Numbered from the stretch's first letter, positions 27,905 to 57,937 are shown. The stretch: 64,000 bases of DNA from Muraenolepis orangiensis (GCA_027704905.1 CM051002.1:1577719-1641718); one strand, 5' to 3'. Numbers and translations are program-made. The notes: generated by a model not told the origin, from the sequence alone.

Positions 27905-28989
27905 GCATTCAGCAGAATATAATTATTATTATTATTATAATAATCAATTTTGGATTACCAAGAAAACTGTCAGTTTAATAAGGCCCTGGTATCATCACCT
28001 GACATGCACTTAACTCTCCTCTGAAAGAGAACAGAATTTTATTACTGATGGGGAAAATTATATTCTTGTATTAACACAGCATCTGTGACAAATTATTATA
28101 TAATTTATTACCCACAATGATGTCAGCAGAGCATCATTACCAGACCCATTCAGATATCCACATTTTCCTACAATGCTTTGTCAGATTATTTATATATTTT
28201 TATGTTTCATTATTTATTTTGGACTTTGCAAACCATCTTTTATCTTTTTCTTTATTATACAAATATGTTTTTCATTTGGTATGGAATGTAAAAGCGGGTT
28301 CTGATTGGCTCCAGTAAATGCCACCTGCTTTTCACCAGAGAAGGTTGCAAATGTATTTATTTGAAATTAACTACACTACCCAAAGTCCAATATCCTTGTA
28401 TTGCTGGAATAATATCTACCACAAGTAAAATGTTCCATTGTATCACATACCATAAAATGTATTAAAAAAGATAATACATCAATACACATTGTATGAAAGT
28501 CAAAGTGTCATTGCTGTGTATGTTAATAGCATTAAAGGCATTATAAATATGTTACTATAGGCCAGCCTCAAAAGGAATCCACCAAGGGGTCCTAGGGCTG
28601 AGAAAGGTTGAGGCCCCTGCAGTCGACCACAAGCTAACCTGCTCCCAGGTGTTCTCGCGTCTGAAGCCCTGGGTCCGGGTGCTTCAAATGAGCGATGTTG
28701 GCGAGAAAGGGCGGGGCTTCTGATCATGCTGTGGAGGGAGCTATATCCATTCTGTGACATGGGGTTAGCTGTCCAAGGCGAGAGAGAGAGAGAGAGAGGG
28801 ATAGAGTTTGTGATAGAGGCATATCGGTTTCTGTCAAATGCTTCAGATTTAGCTTTGTCAAAAGCTAAATCTCCTTGTCTTTGTTGTTCTTCTTGTCATG
28901 TTCTTCTTCTCATAGGAAGTAAGAGAATGCAAATGGCGGTATGGTAGACCAGACAAACGATTAAATGCATGACCTTCTCTCAGACTCCC
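27905..28989. other. intergenic stretch after lamb3
   Basis: AT-rich sequence with a short (ATT)n at about 27921-27937 and (AG)n at 28780-28798. No coding exon is recognised. Confidence 0.6.
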
Positions 28990-29138
28990 CTGAATCCAGG
29001 TTTGGGAAAAACATATGGTGGGAAGAGAGAGGGCACTTAAAAAATGTGTTTGACATATTTATTGTGAAAATAAGCAAATAAGCCATATGCATGGCAAAAC
29101 ATATATAAAGGGACGTATGCTTGGTTCATTACACTAGA
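28990..29138. repeat. direct repeat, left copy
   Basis: About 150 bases, from CCTGAATCCAGGTTTGGG to TTCATTACACTAGA, nearly identical to 29680-29834. The pair brackets the lamb3-derived fragment. Confidence 0.9.
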
Positions 29139-29680
29139 ACTCTGGAAGAGGACTCGCTCGGGACACTACGGAAGAAGCGGAAGAAGCCAAGACACAGGCA
29201 GACAACGCAGCCGAGGTGAGAAGCTGTGGGGTCGCGGACGATGGCTGACTTATAAGCTATAGGGATTTGAAGATAGAAGATGACCTATGTATTTATTTGT
29301 ATTTATTTAAGATGTATGAGTCAGCCAAGAGGCTATCTCCTCACAATCAAACAGAAAAGATGTGCATAGAGCTCAACTTTTCTTGGAGTATTAGAGTTTC
29401 TGGTCCATCATAACGCTATACTATTGATAGCATCTGTTGGAAGGTTGCGCATAGGGCCAGGACAGCGGTTAAGCACCCTTACTCTTGCATCGAGTGCCAT
29501 GGGATCTTTAGTGACCACAGGGGGTCAGGACCAGGGGGTCACGTCTCATCTGAAAGGTGGTGCCTTTTGACTGGTCCTTAAACACCTCTACCAGCACCAT
29601 CTGGTCTCCCATCCCATTATGGACCAGGGCAGTCCTGCCCCCAAAGAAGACCCATGGGCAGGTGACCATAGGTGCTGGCC
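29139..29680 (+). pseudogene. partial lamb3 duplicate (exon 21 fragment plus intron pieces)
   Basis: 29139-29217 matches the 3' part of the lamb3 exon at 26567-26743 and is followed by the same intron sequence. At about 29411 the copy jumps to sequence matching 27207-27497, so the exon 26979-27141 is missing. A further deletion of about 30 bases is seen near 29569. Substitutions are few. No intact reading frame; not processed, since introns are kept. Confidence 0.92.
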
Positions 29681-29834
29681 CTGAACCCAGGTTTGGGAAA
29701 AACATATGGTGGGAGGGAAAGAGAGAGGGCACTTAAAAAATGTATTTGACATATTTATTGTGAAAATAAGCAAATAAGCCATATGCATGGCAAAACATAT
29801 ATAAAGGGACGTATGCTTGGTTCATTACACTAGA
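29680..29834. repeat. direct repeat, right copy
   Basis: Matches 28990-29138 with a few changes. It contains TTTATT at 29754-29759, which reads AATAAA on the minus strand and could end the camk1g transcript. Confidence 0.9.
29754..29759 (-). terminator. candidate poly(A) signal of camk1g
   Basis: AATAAA on the minus strand, about 1.05 kb after the camk1g stop. The left repeat copy carries the same signal at 29058-29063. The true 3' end could be elsewhere. Confidence 0.4.
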
Positions 29835-30800
29835 TTATGGCTTGAAATGTGGCACGTACAGGTATAAACACCACTTACAGAGAAATGGTGGTCTGTTCTC
29901 CATCCGGAGAAGATGGATCAACAACACCAGACATCAAAATGGTCAATCCTCCCTGACGGTGTCATTTCTTGACAATAAAATAACATTTGAAGGGTGTCCA
30001 AGAACAGTCATTGTCAGTTAACAGGAATCTGAATGCTGAACACAACTGTGACATTGAACAATAACATGTCTCACACACAAATATTAAGTTTACATTTACA
30101 GAGCAACGCAAAGGTCATCTAAAATACCCAATTGAGTAAATGTTTACTTCGCACAAAGCCGATAGCAGATATATAAGATTAACACCACAATGCGTCTGTA
30201 TAGCTATGTGTGTATTGTGTTGTGCATGGAGGCTACACAACAGCTGCTGTGCTGTCTTGTGGCTGGATGTGGACAATACATCATAACACATACATATGGT
30301 AGATCCGGTTTGGTAGAACTTGTGGCTACCATACCGTATATAGCTGAGACAGTATACTGTACACAGGACAGCAGCAGCAGAGAGCAGACTTCAGGAAAGT
30401 GATGCAGTGCAGTGGGTTCTTCACAGGAGCATGGACTTCACCGGTTGCCAACAGTGCAAGAGAAAACTATGGAAAAGAAGAACAAAGACAAAAACAATCA
30501 AAAAGAAAGACTCTGGTGTGAGGAAAATTCCAGAAAGCTGATAAAGTAAAGGTTGTGTGACACTAAGACAGTGATGTCACTGACCTCTGGGCTGGGACAT
30601 CAGCTAATAGTTCATCTAGATGGTGGACACAGAAATAGGACTTTGACTTTCTGAGACTTCTGGGACTTGGTGGTAATGCTGGTACGTTTTTAAGAGCCCA
30701 AGGTTACACGCAACATTGACGTTTAGAAAATGCGTGGCTTAGCGCACCTACGGAACTATGTTGACCGTGTCCGTTACCTGGGTGAACTATGGTACAGCGG
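29835..30800. other. camk1g 3'UTR or downstream spacer
   Basis: No repeat family or other gene is recognised. The short open frame at 30190-30402 resembles nothing known. Confidence 0.5.
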
Positions 30801-30808
30801 CCAGCCGA

Positions 30809-46527
<15,719 letters not shown>

Positions 46528-46559
46528 GGTGGCTCTGAGGCGCCGTCCGCACACCCCTA

Positions 46560-47640
46560 AACACAGAGACTATAACATGACCCTATAACCTAACCCTAAC
46601 CCTGTGAACCATATATAATAGAACATACATATACAATAGAATAGAACAGCAGTATACCAGCTAACAGACTATTAAGACTTAGATCAAAGTGATAATCGTA
46701 ATTCGTAATAAAAGGTTTCTGTTCGAAACACATAACGTGAGTGACTGTTCATCCCGGATGGTCTAAAGAGCTTTCTCTCCAGCAGCGTAAAGAGCTGCTC
46801 TGTTACATAACACCCCCAGTATCCCTCGTCCTCTATAGGCCCTGGATGTTTAAATCCTGTTTGTGCCTATCCGTTACAGAAGGTCCTAAAGGGGACAAGA
46901 TTAGCAGGGAGGCAAAGAGCCAATGGCAGGTGTTTTCCTACAGCCTGTTCTTCTTCTTGTTGTTCTTCCTCTTGTGGAGGAGATTATAAACTACAAGTAG
47001 AACTTGTACTAGAACTTATTATTATTATTGTAATTATTATTATAACCCCCCCTGGTGTTACAGAACTCCCCCAACACATCCTCTCTTTAATACAATAGGG
47101 CAGAGAGCTGGGCCCAATCACACACATACTTCTCATTGTCAATACGTTGATCGAAAGCCATGCAATGATTGATGACTATAGTGAGGAGTAAGAGTTGAAT
47201 GGTTTTTTTAGAATCATAGAATGACATTACTAGAATAAATACTATAGCCTGCAGTAGGTCTATAGACTTGAATGTACGGTAAAAACCCACACGTCACCGG
47301 TACCTGTATAGTTCATTAAAAATGTAATTCTAGTTCTGCTCTAAATTCTGTTCTAGTTATGTATTGCTATTGATGTATTATTATTATTATTATTATTACT
47401 ACTATTATTGTTATTATTATTATTATTACTACATCTCCTTTACCTATACTTTTAATATAATAAATGTATTCCGCAAGAAATATAGGCTTCATTAAACTTA
47501 ATACAAACTTCAAACTAATGAAAACACATCATTTTTATTAAATATAATTAACTAGAGGCAAAACACAAGAAAACATTAGGCGACACAAACTAAAATCCCA
47601 GTTGTGAATCGTAGCTCCACTTGGTTGTTCATAAATAAAG
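46560..47640. other. spacer upstream of camk1g exon 1
   Basis: An acceptor (TGTTTAG) about 30 bases upstream of the camk1g ATG suggests a noncoding upstream exon. The rest is AT-rich with an (ATT)n stretch at 47378-47430. Confidence 0.4.
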
Positions 47641-47664
47641 TCCGTTCATACGTCACCATTAAAC

Positions 47665-48008
<344 letters not shown>

Positions 48009-48030
<22 letters not shown>

Positions 48031-48743
48031 TTTAGGACTGTGTTAGGTGAAGGGGATTTAGGGCTGTGTTAGGTGAAGGGGTGTAGGGCTGTGTTAGGTG
48101 AAGGGGGTGTAGGGCTGTGTTGGGTGAAGGGGGTGTAGGGCTGTGTCAGATGAAGGGATGTAGGGCTGTGTTGGGTGAAGGGGATGTAGGGCTGTGTTAG
48201 GTGAAGGGGATTTAGGGCTGTGTTAGGTGAAGGGGTGTAGGGCTGTGTTAGGTGAAGGGGGTGTAGGGCTGTGTTGGGTGAAGGGGGTGTAGGGCTGTGT
48301 CAGATGAAGGGATGTAGGGCTGTGTTGGGTGAAGGGGATGTAGGGCTGTGTTAGGTGAAGGGGATTTAGGGCTGTGTTAGGTGAAGGGGTGTAGGGCTGT
48401 GTTAGGTGAAGGGGGTGTAGGGCTGTGTTAGGTGAAGGGGGTGTAGGGCTGTGTCAGATGAAGGGATGTAGGGCTGTGTTGGGTGAAGGGGATGTAGGGC
48501 TGTGTTAGGTGAAGGGGATGTAGGACTGTGTTAGGTGAAGGGGATGTAGGGCTGTGTTAGGTGAAGGGGATGTAGGACTGTGTTAGGTGAAGGGGATGTA
48601 GGGCTGTGTTAGGTGAAGGGGATGTTGGGCTGTGTTAGGTGACGGGATGTAGGGCTGTGTTAGGTGACGGGATGTAGGACTGTGTTAGGTGAAGGGGATG
48701 TAGGGCTGTGTTAGGTGAAGGGGATGTAGGGCTGTGTTGGGTG
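48009..48743. repeat. minisatellite (GTGTTAGGTGAAGGGGATGT...)n with higher-order pattern
   Basis: About 28 copies of a 24-26-base unit. A variant TCAGATGAAGGGATG recurs at 48147, 48301 and 48455, exactly 154 bases apart, showing six-unit higher-order repeats. Confidence 0.93.
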
Positions 48744-48786
<43 letters not shown>

Positions 48787-48809
48787 CACAGACACAGACA
48801 CACAGACAC

Positions 48810-49040
48810 AGACACAGACACACAGACACACATGCTGCAGCTAAACAATATACAGTATAATAAAAGCTCTTTACCTTTGGCAGGGACCAGGCGCCGAGGT
48901 CTCTCCACAGACCCTACAGAACAACGCGGCTACAGAACAAGCCACGCCCACCGTTCTGTAGCCGCGTTGTTCTGCAGCGGATGATTGACTGAAGTAGACC
49001 TGGGAGCTCACGGTTCTGCAGGGCTTTGTTAGGTGAAGGG
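48810..49040 (-). other. duplicated block, copy 2: same candidate exon and hairpin
   Basis: Repeats copy 1 almost base for base at an offset of 1,012 bases. The hairpin arms are 48917-48938 and 48953-48974. The same donor GTAAAG is present. Confidence 0.45.
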
Positions 49041-49064
49041 GCTGTTAGGTGTAGGGCTGTTTGG

Positions 49065-49485
49065 TGAAGGGGACCTTTGAGGCCCACATCAAACAAACAT
49101 GCAATACCCCCTTCTACCACCTCAGAAATATCACTAAACTCTGCCCCACAAGCTTGTCAGATGCTGAAAAGCTTGTCCACGCCTTTGTCTCTTCCAGGCT
49201 GGACTACTGTAATGCACTTCTCATTGGGATTCCTAGCAAGAACATCCAGAACAGTGCTGCTAGGATCCTGATGAGAGTGCGGAAGTATGAACACATCACG
49301 CCCATACTCAAATCATTGCACTGGCTCCCGGTCTCACTTGACCACAAAATCACCCTCTTCACCTATCCTGCTCCGCTGCTCCGCGACAGTGGGACGCCCT
49401 CCCAAACCAGCTGAGGACACCAGACTGTGGATGTTTAAAAAAAAAGGCCTAAAAACACATTTTTACAATAGCCTTTCACTAGATT
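49065..49485 (+). pseudogene. LINE reverse-transcriptase C-terminal fragment
   Basis: Encodes FEAHIKQTCNTPFYHLRNI, SSRLDYCNALLIGIP, NSAARILMR and ILKSLHWLPV, typical of L2-like LINE ORF2 downstream of the RT core. It is truncated on both sides and frame-broken near 49400. Confidence 0.85.
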
Positions 49486-49619
49486 CAAAAAAACAAAAAC
49501 CCACTTGTTGCCATGTCGGCGTAAACATCGCTAACAGGACGTTTCTGGTCTACGATGAACCTCTTCCATCGCTCACACCTTGACACGTCACTTTGACAAA
49601 AAAAGCCACCCTATGAATC

Positions 49620-50600
49620 AAGTAGAATTGTATTTCATGTTTTAATTGAGTTTTGATTTATGTTCACTATACAATTGACCCATAGGTAGGTGCTTCAAAA
49701 ATCAATAAAACAATAACCACCGTTAAATCATAAAATATAGGCTGCTTTTTATCTTCTACATGTTGGTTAGTGTCCCCTCTCATGTGACGATTGGGCATCT
49801 CAGCACAAGACATCATACTTCCATGTTTAAAGAACACCCTTTGCTTTAAAGGGCCAATATGTGAACGTGAACCGTTTAGTCAAAATGATTTAGTTTCCAC
49901 ACATGTTCAGCATAAATGGCAGTGAAAGAAGAAGCTTCTTAAGGAAGGAGAGTGACATTATTAAAATATGGACAAAGCTCAAGTTAAAAACACGTGATCA
50001 TTCAAAAATATAGATTCAAAAATCATTAAATTCCAGTAATGCCAGTAAGTGTTTGCTTTTACATAAAAAAGCGAAGCTCACATAGGTTGTGTGACATTGT
50101 GCACAACAGACAAATCCTCAGTCCAAGATCAACAAATCAGCGCTCCACAGAGATCAGCATGTGAGATTAAACATATCAGATTTTAACAAAAAATAATTTT
50201 GCACTAAAGCAAACATTTGAAGGCAGTGCGTCTAACAAAGCACACATGTCAGGCACTTGGTATGAAAGCTCCATTAAACATCTGTTTTAGAGCTAGTGTA
50301 GGCAAGAGCAGAAGTGCGTTACTATACTGTTGTCATAGTCTTAAAGAAAAGGAACAGAAATTCCGAAAGAAACACAAACAAAACGAAATGAAAGAACAAA
50401 ATAGATTCGGGAAATCTAGCCTGAGTTACTGTGGTCCTTATGGACCCCCTTATCCATTAAAGTCTCCTAAGAGGAGGACCATGGGGAATGGTCATGTTGC
50501 CTGCACATCTAAGAGAAGACCAACCAGTGCACTATATGTGAAATGTATTCACACACTCTTTCCACCCCCCATCCCCCCTGCCCCATGTTTCCCCCCCCCC
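49620..50600. other. nampt 3'UTR and flank
   Basis: AT-rich, no repeats recognised. ATTAAA on the minus strand at 49646-49641 is a possible poly(A) signal for nampt. Confidence 0.4.
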
Positions 50601-50601
50601 A

Positions 50602-53600
50602 TCAATGCAGTCCGTTGATGATGTGCAGGCCCCCAGGGGCCTTCTGGTCCTGGTTGTGCAGGGTGGGGGCCGCCTTGTCCTCCTCCGTCAGCTGGGCGTT
50701 CTTGCGGATCTCCTCCAGAGTGTAGTCCCGCAGGAGGGACCCGTTCTCAAAGACAGTCACCAGGAGGTCCTGTGGTGAGGAGAGAGAGAGAAAGAGAGAG
50801 AGAGAGATAGAAGTCAGGTTGCTAGATGTCGCCATGTGCAATACTAGTATACTCTACTATACAATTAACACTATATACTACCTTCTATATACTATAAACA
50901 GCACTTTACTATATAGACAATACAATAACAAGTACAATCAAAAGAAGAATAAAGTGTCTGATGGATGATACATTATATACATATGGTATCATCCATCAGG
51001 TTTCATATCTATAAGATAAGGGGGAGGGAAGGGAGAACTAATGTTGTGACTTTGCTGCCACCTACAGGTTAAAGAGGGATTGCCAAGGAGGTGGTGGAGA
51101 AGGAGGGTGTTTGGTTTTTAAAAAAGCATGCAGCAATGCAAAAAGAACAATGGTGTAAAATCCTGTTTTAGTTTGTAAACTACTATACATCCACTATCTA
51201 ACTATTGTTGTATCTACGATGGAACAATAGTACAAACTCTGAGCCCTGCTGACGACACCCTTTCACCATCAATGTCTTCAACGGCTTTGCACTGTAATCA
51301 TAACTCCCTACCTATAGCTATAGTTTACACATTTACTGTTTACATATTTACTGTTTACATACCTATATATATGTGTATATATATTTATATTTTAATACAA
51401 CTGCATACCCCTGCTCACTACCTGTTTATACTTACCTTGTATATATATATACCTATAATTATTATTAATATAATATATATATAATATAATATATTATTAA
51501 TATCTCATACCTACTCTACAAGTAATTGTATACCTTTTTTAGTAGTAGTTTTTCTCATAGACTGTTTTTACATATTTTACATATTATTAAACAACTGTAC
51601 ATTATATATTTCCATGCACTTTACTGCAACATTTGCAATCTGGTTACATGCCAAATTAATTTCGATGTACTGTACAATGACAATACATTTAATGGAATGT
51701 CGTTCCATTGCTAACCACATGCCTGGAGGAGATAAAGGTGTGGATGAAGCACTTGGCCCTCCACATCAGGTCCTTTCATCCTCCATCACCAGCATCACCT
51801 TCTCCGGTCAGAACATTTCACTCTCATCAACTGTTACCAATCTGGGTGTTCAAATGGATCCTCACCTGACCTTTGAGGCCCACATCAAATAAACATGCAA
51901 TACCTCCTTTTTTGGAATGTTTTTACCTCCGTCATGGAATATGGGGCAGAGGTTATGTTTTCACCCTGTCTGTTTGTTTGTCTGTAAGCAACATAACTCA
52001 AACTGATATGCACAGAATTTGACAAAACTTGGTGGTTGGAGGACATATGTGCCAAGGAACAGTTGATTCCGTTTGAGACTAATTAAACGTTATTTGACTT
52101 TCACATCCTTGTATTTATTAAGTAGGGAAGATTAAATAGGGAAGCCTATTTGCCGATACTCCTCGTACTTGTAGCAACCAGAGCCCAAAACACAGTTTTT
52201 TTATTTCATAGTTTTTCACTTCAAAAAGAAAGCAAAGGGAGACTCACCTCTTCAGGCTTGCCCGCACCGCTTTCCACGGTCTCCAGGAAGCCATCAGAGT
52301 TCCTCCTCAGGCAGAGACGGCCCTGCTTTGACCCCTTGGAAGGGTCCGTCACGGGCAGCTTGTACACGTCCATCTATCATAAGCCACAGAAAGAAGTCAA
52401 TGGAAATTAAAGTCGTTCCATAAAATGTGTACAGGATTTAGCGCCATCTGTAGCGGGGAGGTTGTAGATTTAAACCAACGGAATACCCCCTACCCCCCCC
52501 CAGTGACTTCATTGATAGACTCATCAATTGTAATTAGTAATTTAGTCAAATTGAGATAAACTATAGGTCTCAGCTTACGAGTGAGTCTGTACTGCATATT
52601 GGAGCAGAGTCAGAAGGTTACAATGTTTGCCGATTGGCACCAAAGAAGAACAATGATTGTTCTTGTACCAGCATGGCCAGAGTCTAGGGTATACCCCCTG
52701 GCCTCATGGTCCTAGTGCCCGCCCTGACGTACCCCCTGGCCTCATGGTCCTAGTGCCCGCCCTGACGTACCCCCTGGCCTCATGGTCCTAGTGCCCGCCC
52801 TGACGTACCCCCTGGCCTCATGGTCCTAGTGCCCGCCCTGACGTACCCCCTGGCCTCATGGTCCTAGTGCCCGCCCTGACGTACCCCCTGGCCTCATGGT
52901 CCTAGTGCCCGCCCTGACGTACCCCCTGGCCTCATGGTCCTAGTGCCCGCCCTGACGTACCCCCTGGCCTAGTGGTCCTAGTGCCCGCCCTGACGTACCC
53001 CCTGGCCTCATGGTCCTAGTGCCCGCCCTGACGTACCCCCTGGCCTAGTGGTCCTAGTGCCCGCCCTGACGTACCCCCTGGCCTAGTGGTCCTAGTGCCC
53101 GCCCTGACGTACCCCCTGGCCTAGTGGTCCTAGTGCCCGCCCTGACGTACCCCCTGGCCTAGTGGTCCTAGTGCCCGCCCTGACGTACCCCCTGGCCTAG
53201 TGGTCCTAGTGCCCGCCCTGACGTACCCCCTGGCCTAGTGGTCCTAGTGCCCGCCCTGACGTACCCCCTGGCCTAGTGGTCCTAGTGCCCGCCCTGACGT
53301 ACCCCCTGGCCTAGTGGTCCTAGTGCCCGCCCTGACGTACCCCCTGGCCTAGTGGTCCTAGTGCCCGCCCTGACGTACCCCCTGGCCTAGTGGTCCTAGT
53401 GCCCGCCCTGACGTACCCCCTGGCCTCATGGTCCTAGTGCCCGCCCTGACGTACCCCCTGGCCTAGTGGTCCTAGTGCCCGCCCTGACGTACCCCCTGGC
53501 CTCATGGTCCTAGTGCCCGCCCTGACGTACCCACTGGCCTAGTGGTCCTAGTGCCCGCCCTGACGTACCCCCTGGCCTCATGGTCCTAGTGCCCGCCCAG

Positions 53601-56581
53601 ATGAACACCTTGGCCTAGTGGTCCTAGTGCACACCGTGACGTACCCCTGGCCTCATGGTCCTAGTGCCCACCCTGACGTACCCCCTGGCCGTCGGTCTCC
53701 ACATAGCTGCATTTGAAGGCACAGTTGAGCGTGTCTCTGTTGAGCTTCTGCAGCAGGGCACTGCCACAGCCAAAAAACACGTTCTCCACACTCCAGCCCT
53801 CATCACGCAACTTCTTCAGGATCTGCAGAGGATAGAAAATCATGTCATGTTTCAGATAGGGCGCAGACAGACAAAACATTTGCAAACATGGCAACTTTTG
53901 CAATTTAATTTGGACACGTGATATGAATACATGACGAAAGAAGAACAAGGCAGTGTTTTGACCCGACCTGTTCAATAGAGCCCAGGTCGACGCCGTCTCC
54001 TTGGATGATGCGCAGGTACGGCGGCAGCACCTTGTAGCCCAGAGAGTTCTTTGTGGACCCAAAGCACTCCTCCAGGATCTGGAGCACCTGAAACATAGCC
54101 AAGCACTCTCGGTTCAGTGGCAACTAATGCTGGGACTTTGGACTTTATGCCGTCACACCCACATCTTATCTTATCCACCTCCATGCCTTATATCTTATGT
54201 TTTCCCTCCAACAATGCAGCGAGTTGAGCTCTACCGAGCAGATCCAGACGAGGGTGTGGCTCAGTACCTGGAGGAGGGTTTGGGTGGGGTCCCCGGAGTC
54301 CGGTCTGATTACCAGACAGGAGTCCTTGCTGCGCTCCATCACACGGTCCTTCAGCTGGTCCCCCCAGATGTGCTTACAGGCCTTGAAGATGTCGTAGCTG
54401 TCGCTGACCACCGACACCGGGCCGGTGGAGAACTGATCCAGCAGGTGCTCATAGGCCTCCTTCTCTCGGATTCTCCCCCAGGAAATGATTGTGCTTTGTT
54501 TAAAAACAAACAGAAACAAAAAATCAGATGTCAAATCATACCGTAGATCAGTGGTTCCCAAACTGGGGGCCGCGCCCCCTAGGTGGGGCCCGGAGTTATG
54601 ACAGAGGGCACGGCGAGGCTAAATATTAATGATGCAGTATCCTAAAGGTGACTTGTTCCTAACCCTTACCCTATTTCAATTAGCCGTTTCAGTTCTGTAT
54701 TAATTACAGACAATGTTTTAACTAAATTCTATAGGAGTGTGTCTGAGAGTGTCTTTACGTGGGTGCATGGAGGTGTGGGGGGCCTGACTTTTTTTTAATC
54801 TACAAAGGGGGGACCCTGTCACCGTAATTATGCGTACATGTGATGTTCCAATAAGATCATTGCTTTGCAAAAGATTATAATTGTGAGTAGTTATCTGCTG
54901 CCATTGACACAGTCAGCCGCTATCCGCTTCTTTAATAGATACATTTCATATACAACACTGCAGAGAGAGTGAGAGGGCATCACCCCCCCCGTGTCTCTGT
55001 ATAAACACACCTGTGTTCCGCTGCTGGGATGGAGAAGCCGGCCATGGGACAGCTGTAGAAGCTCTGGGCCATCAGCAGCCCGGCCACCGTGTCTGTGCTG
55101 CAGAAGTTGACCAGGTGAGCGGCTCCTCCTAAAGCTGCAGACTGGGGGAGCAGCAGAAGAACAGAGAGAGAGAGATACTGGAGATCAACTCAAGTCACCT
55201 GCCTATGCTCAGTAGGTCACGGCCCAACAAGTACACAAGCTGATTGCCACTGCAGATTGCACTACTATATGAAGTTACATAGATATATATATTAAAAAAA
55301 GAATGTAAGAATTTTTTTATTTTTACATCAAACATATATCAGTATATATTGTATGATACGTTTGAGACATGGGAGAGTGTGGTGCTGTGGGCAGACCTCC
55401 TGGGAGGACACTCCTCTGTAGCCAAAGTCGTGCAGCATGTACTCCAGGCCCGCGCTGCTCCCTGTGGAGGCCGTCAGGTGCTTGGCCAGGATCTTCTTGA
55501 ACTCCCTGGACACTGTGGCTACCGTGATGGGATACCACATCTGGACGAGCATTGTCTGTGGCCAGTGGAGAGATGGGTGTGAGTGGGTGTGTGTTTGGGT
55601 GAGGGGGAGTACAGTAGTACAGTTATTTTCCAAGCACATGCTAAATCATGACAAACTGTATGAATAAAACAGCTTCCGTCTATATACATATATACGTCCG
55701 ACGCTGGATCAAAGTCCACCACTAGCTCCTGTGAAATACTGATGTTGACCAGCAGGTGGCTCTGCCCACACAACCCCTACTACCACAATGGCTCTAGACT
55801 TGGTACTCTTCACTGACACTGCAAAGTCACCCAAGAGCAACACAGCTGACAATTTGTCCCCTTGAATGTATTTAAGTCACTTTGCTGCTCTTTCTTTATT
55901 TATTTATTTTATTGTATATATTATTTAAATTTTTATGTTGTTTTTGAGATTTATACTGCGGGAGGGAATGGGGAGTAAGCATTCCTATGTACTTGTTACA
56001 AAGGGCCAATAAGGAACATCGATGTCCTCCCTATAAATGAAAGGACACGTTTCATGTCTTCATGAAAAGGCGCAGCTAACCCAAAGCTCCCCACAATATT
56101 GGTATTTCACTTCTACCTACGCAGTGTACCCCCGTTGACACATTTGCATGCAGTAAAGCAGTAAACTTCATTCACATCAACCCATGATTGTAACTGTACC
56201 TCTATGTAGTTGGTGAGCCAGAAAAAGGCGGGGTCTGTGTTCTCCACCGTGAAGAGCACGTTTCCCCGGGGAACGATCTGCCCCTCTGGGATGGCTTTGA
56301 TCCGGATGGGAAGATAGCCGTCATATTTCTGAGAAAGCACCATCACGTACACAAGACTCAGATCAGAGATTCAGACTACATTCAAAGTTGTTATTGTCAT
56401 TGCACTGCAGCACAAGTACAGTACAGCGAAAATAAGTTGGCCATCTAACCAGAGAGAGCAAATGTAACAGTGAAGTGCCTGGTAATATACCATGTACAGT
56501 GGTTAAGTAAGATGTAAAAACAGTCTACTAGGTATAATAAAAACTGGTGTGTATACAGCATTTTTAGTAGGTATGAGATAT

Positions 56582-56657
<76 letters not shown>

Positions 56658-57901
56658 CGTACGGTGGTCAGAAAATTAGCTAAGTAATAGAACAGGTCCT
56701 TAACAGCCATTCCCATCCCACTCAGCATTGTGTCTCTTACGACAAGCACACACTGTACACACCTATAGACACAGTATTTGTTAAAGAGGAGAGTCCAATA
56801 ATTGCTATGGTTCTTTGAATCAATGTCCGAATTATTTATTATTCATTATAATTTTTGGATTTACTGCAGAGTATAGTTGAATTACACAGAACCTTGACCA
56901 AGCTAAAATGATGCGGTGGGAAGTGGATGTCTGGATGCAGATTCAAACCATGTACCAGCAGGTCCATGTATACAGAACCACGGGTCGAGACGCACTCACC
57001 TCTAGTATGTTCCTCCAGCCGTCTTCATCGAACACCGTCTGACGGAAATGCATCTGGTAGAACACCTTGGCCTGCTGGATCTTCTCCTCCGTAACCACGG
57101 GGCCTGGAGTCAAGGCATATCAAATGAGAGATTCCGATTCATAATGTAACTACAATGACTGAGGGGACAGTCATCGTTTTTCATCATTTCATTCATCTAT
57201 CATCAATTGAAAGTGGGAGTCCTCAAAGACAAGAGAGAGGACATTTGGTTATATTCAGAGAATATTGATATATTATATATATGTATATGGTATATATATA
57301 TATATGGTTGTGTCAAGTGTTTCTCCGCACTCCCTTGAATAATATATGGTTTCATAAATGTTGGCAATTTTTACATACAGAGAGCGAGCGCAAGTGACGG
57401 CAAGAAATGCATGTGTGCGCCTGCAGTCGTTTATGTCCATAGAAACATTCAATGCTTTTGTCCTTTCACAAATGATTTCCTCTCAAACTTCAGTGCTCCA
57501 AATCACATAGTAGGCTAATCTTTGGTATGCAAAAATCTGAAGTGACCCCATACAATGTTTTGGATGGTATCAGTTAAGTTTGATAAGTATGAATTTCTTT
57601 GCTCTATTTCTGTTAAATATTAATGTAGCCTAAAACCATACAGCGCCTGGTGAACTAGTGCAGTCTCCCCCTGACTCCTCCTTCATGAAGCTCATAGATC
57701 TGTACTGTACGTCACGTACGGATACATGCATCTGATTAATTACTCCACAGCTAATTCATCAAAAGGTTGGGAATAAGAAGCGTATTTTGTCTTCTTTTTT
57801 TATAGAATAATCATGTTCCTCTTTGTATTCCTATTGCAAATAATGTTTTTATCAGGCACAGGTTTAAATAAAAACACTAACTAGGTAGACTTAGTAATAA
57901 C

Positions 57902-57937
<36 letters not shown>

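Noticed and set aside
46583..46606. TAACCC repeats resembling telomeric DNA
   Set aside because: Only two to three imperfect copies; chance or a tiny interstitial remnant.
52689..53681. CRISPR-like regular repeat
   Set aside because: Units abut without unique spacers and start at an exon edge of a vertebrate gene, so it is a minisatellite.
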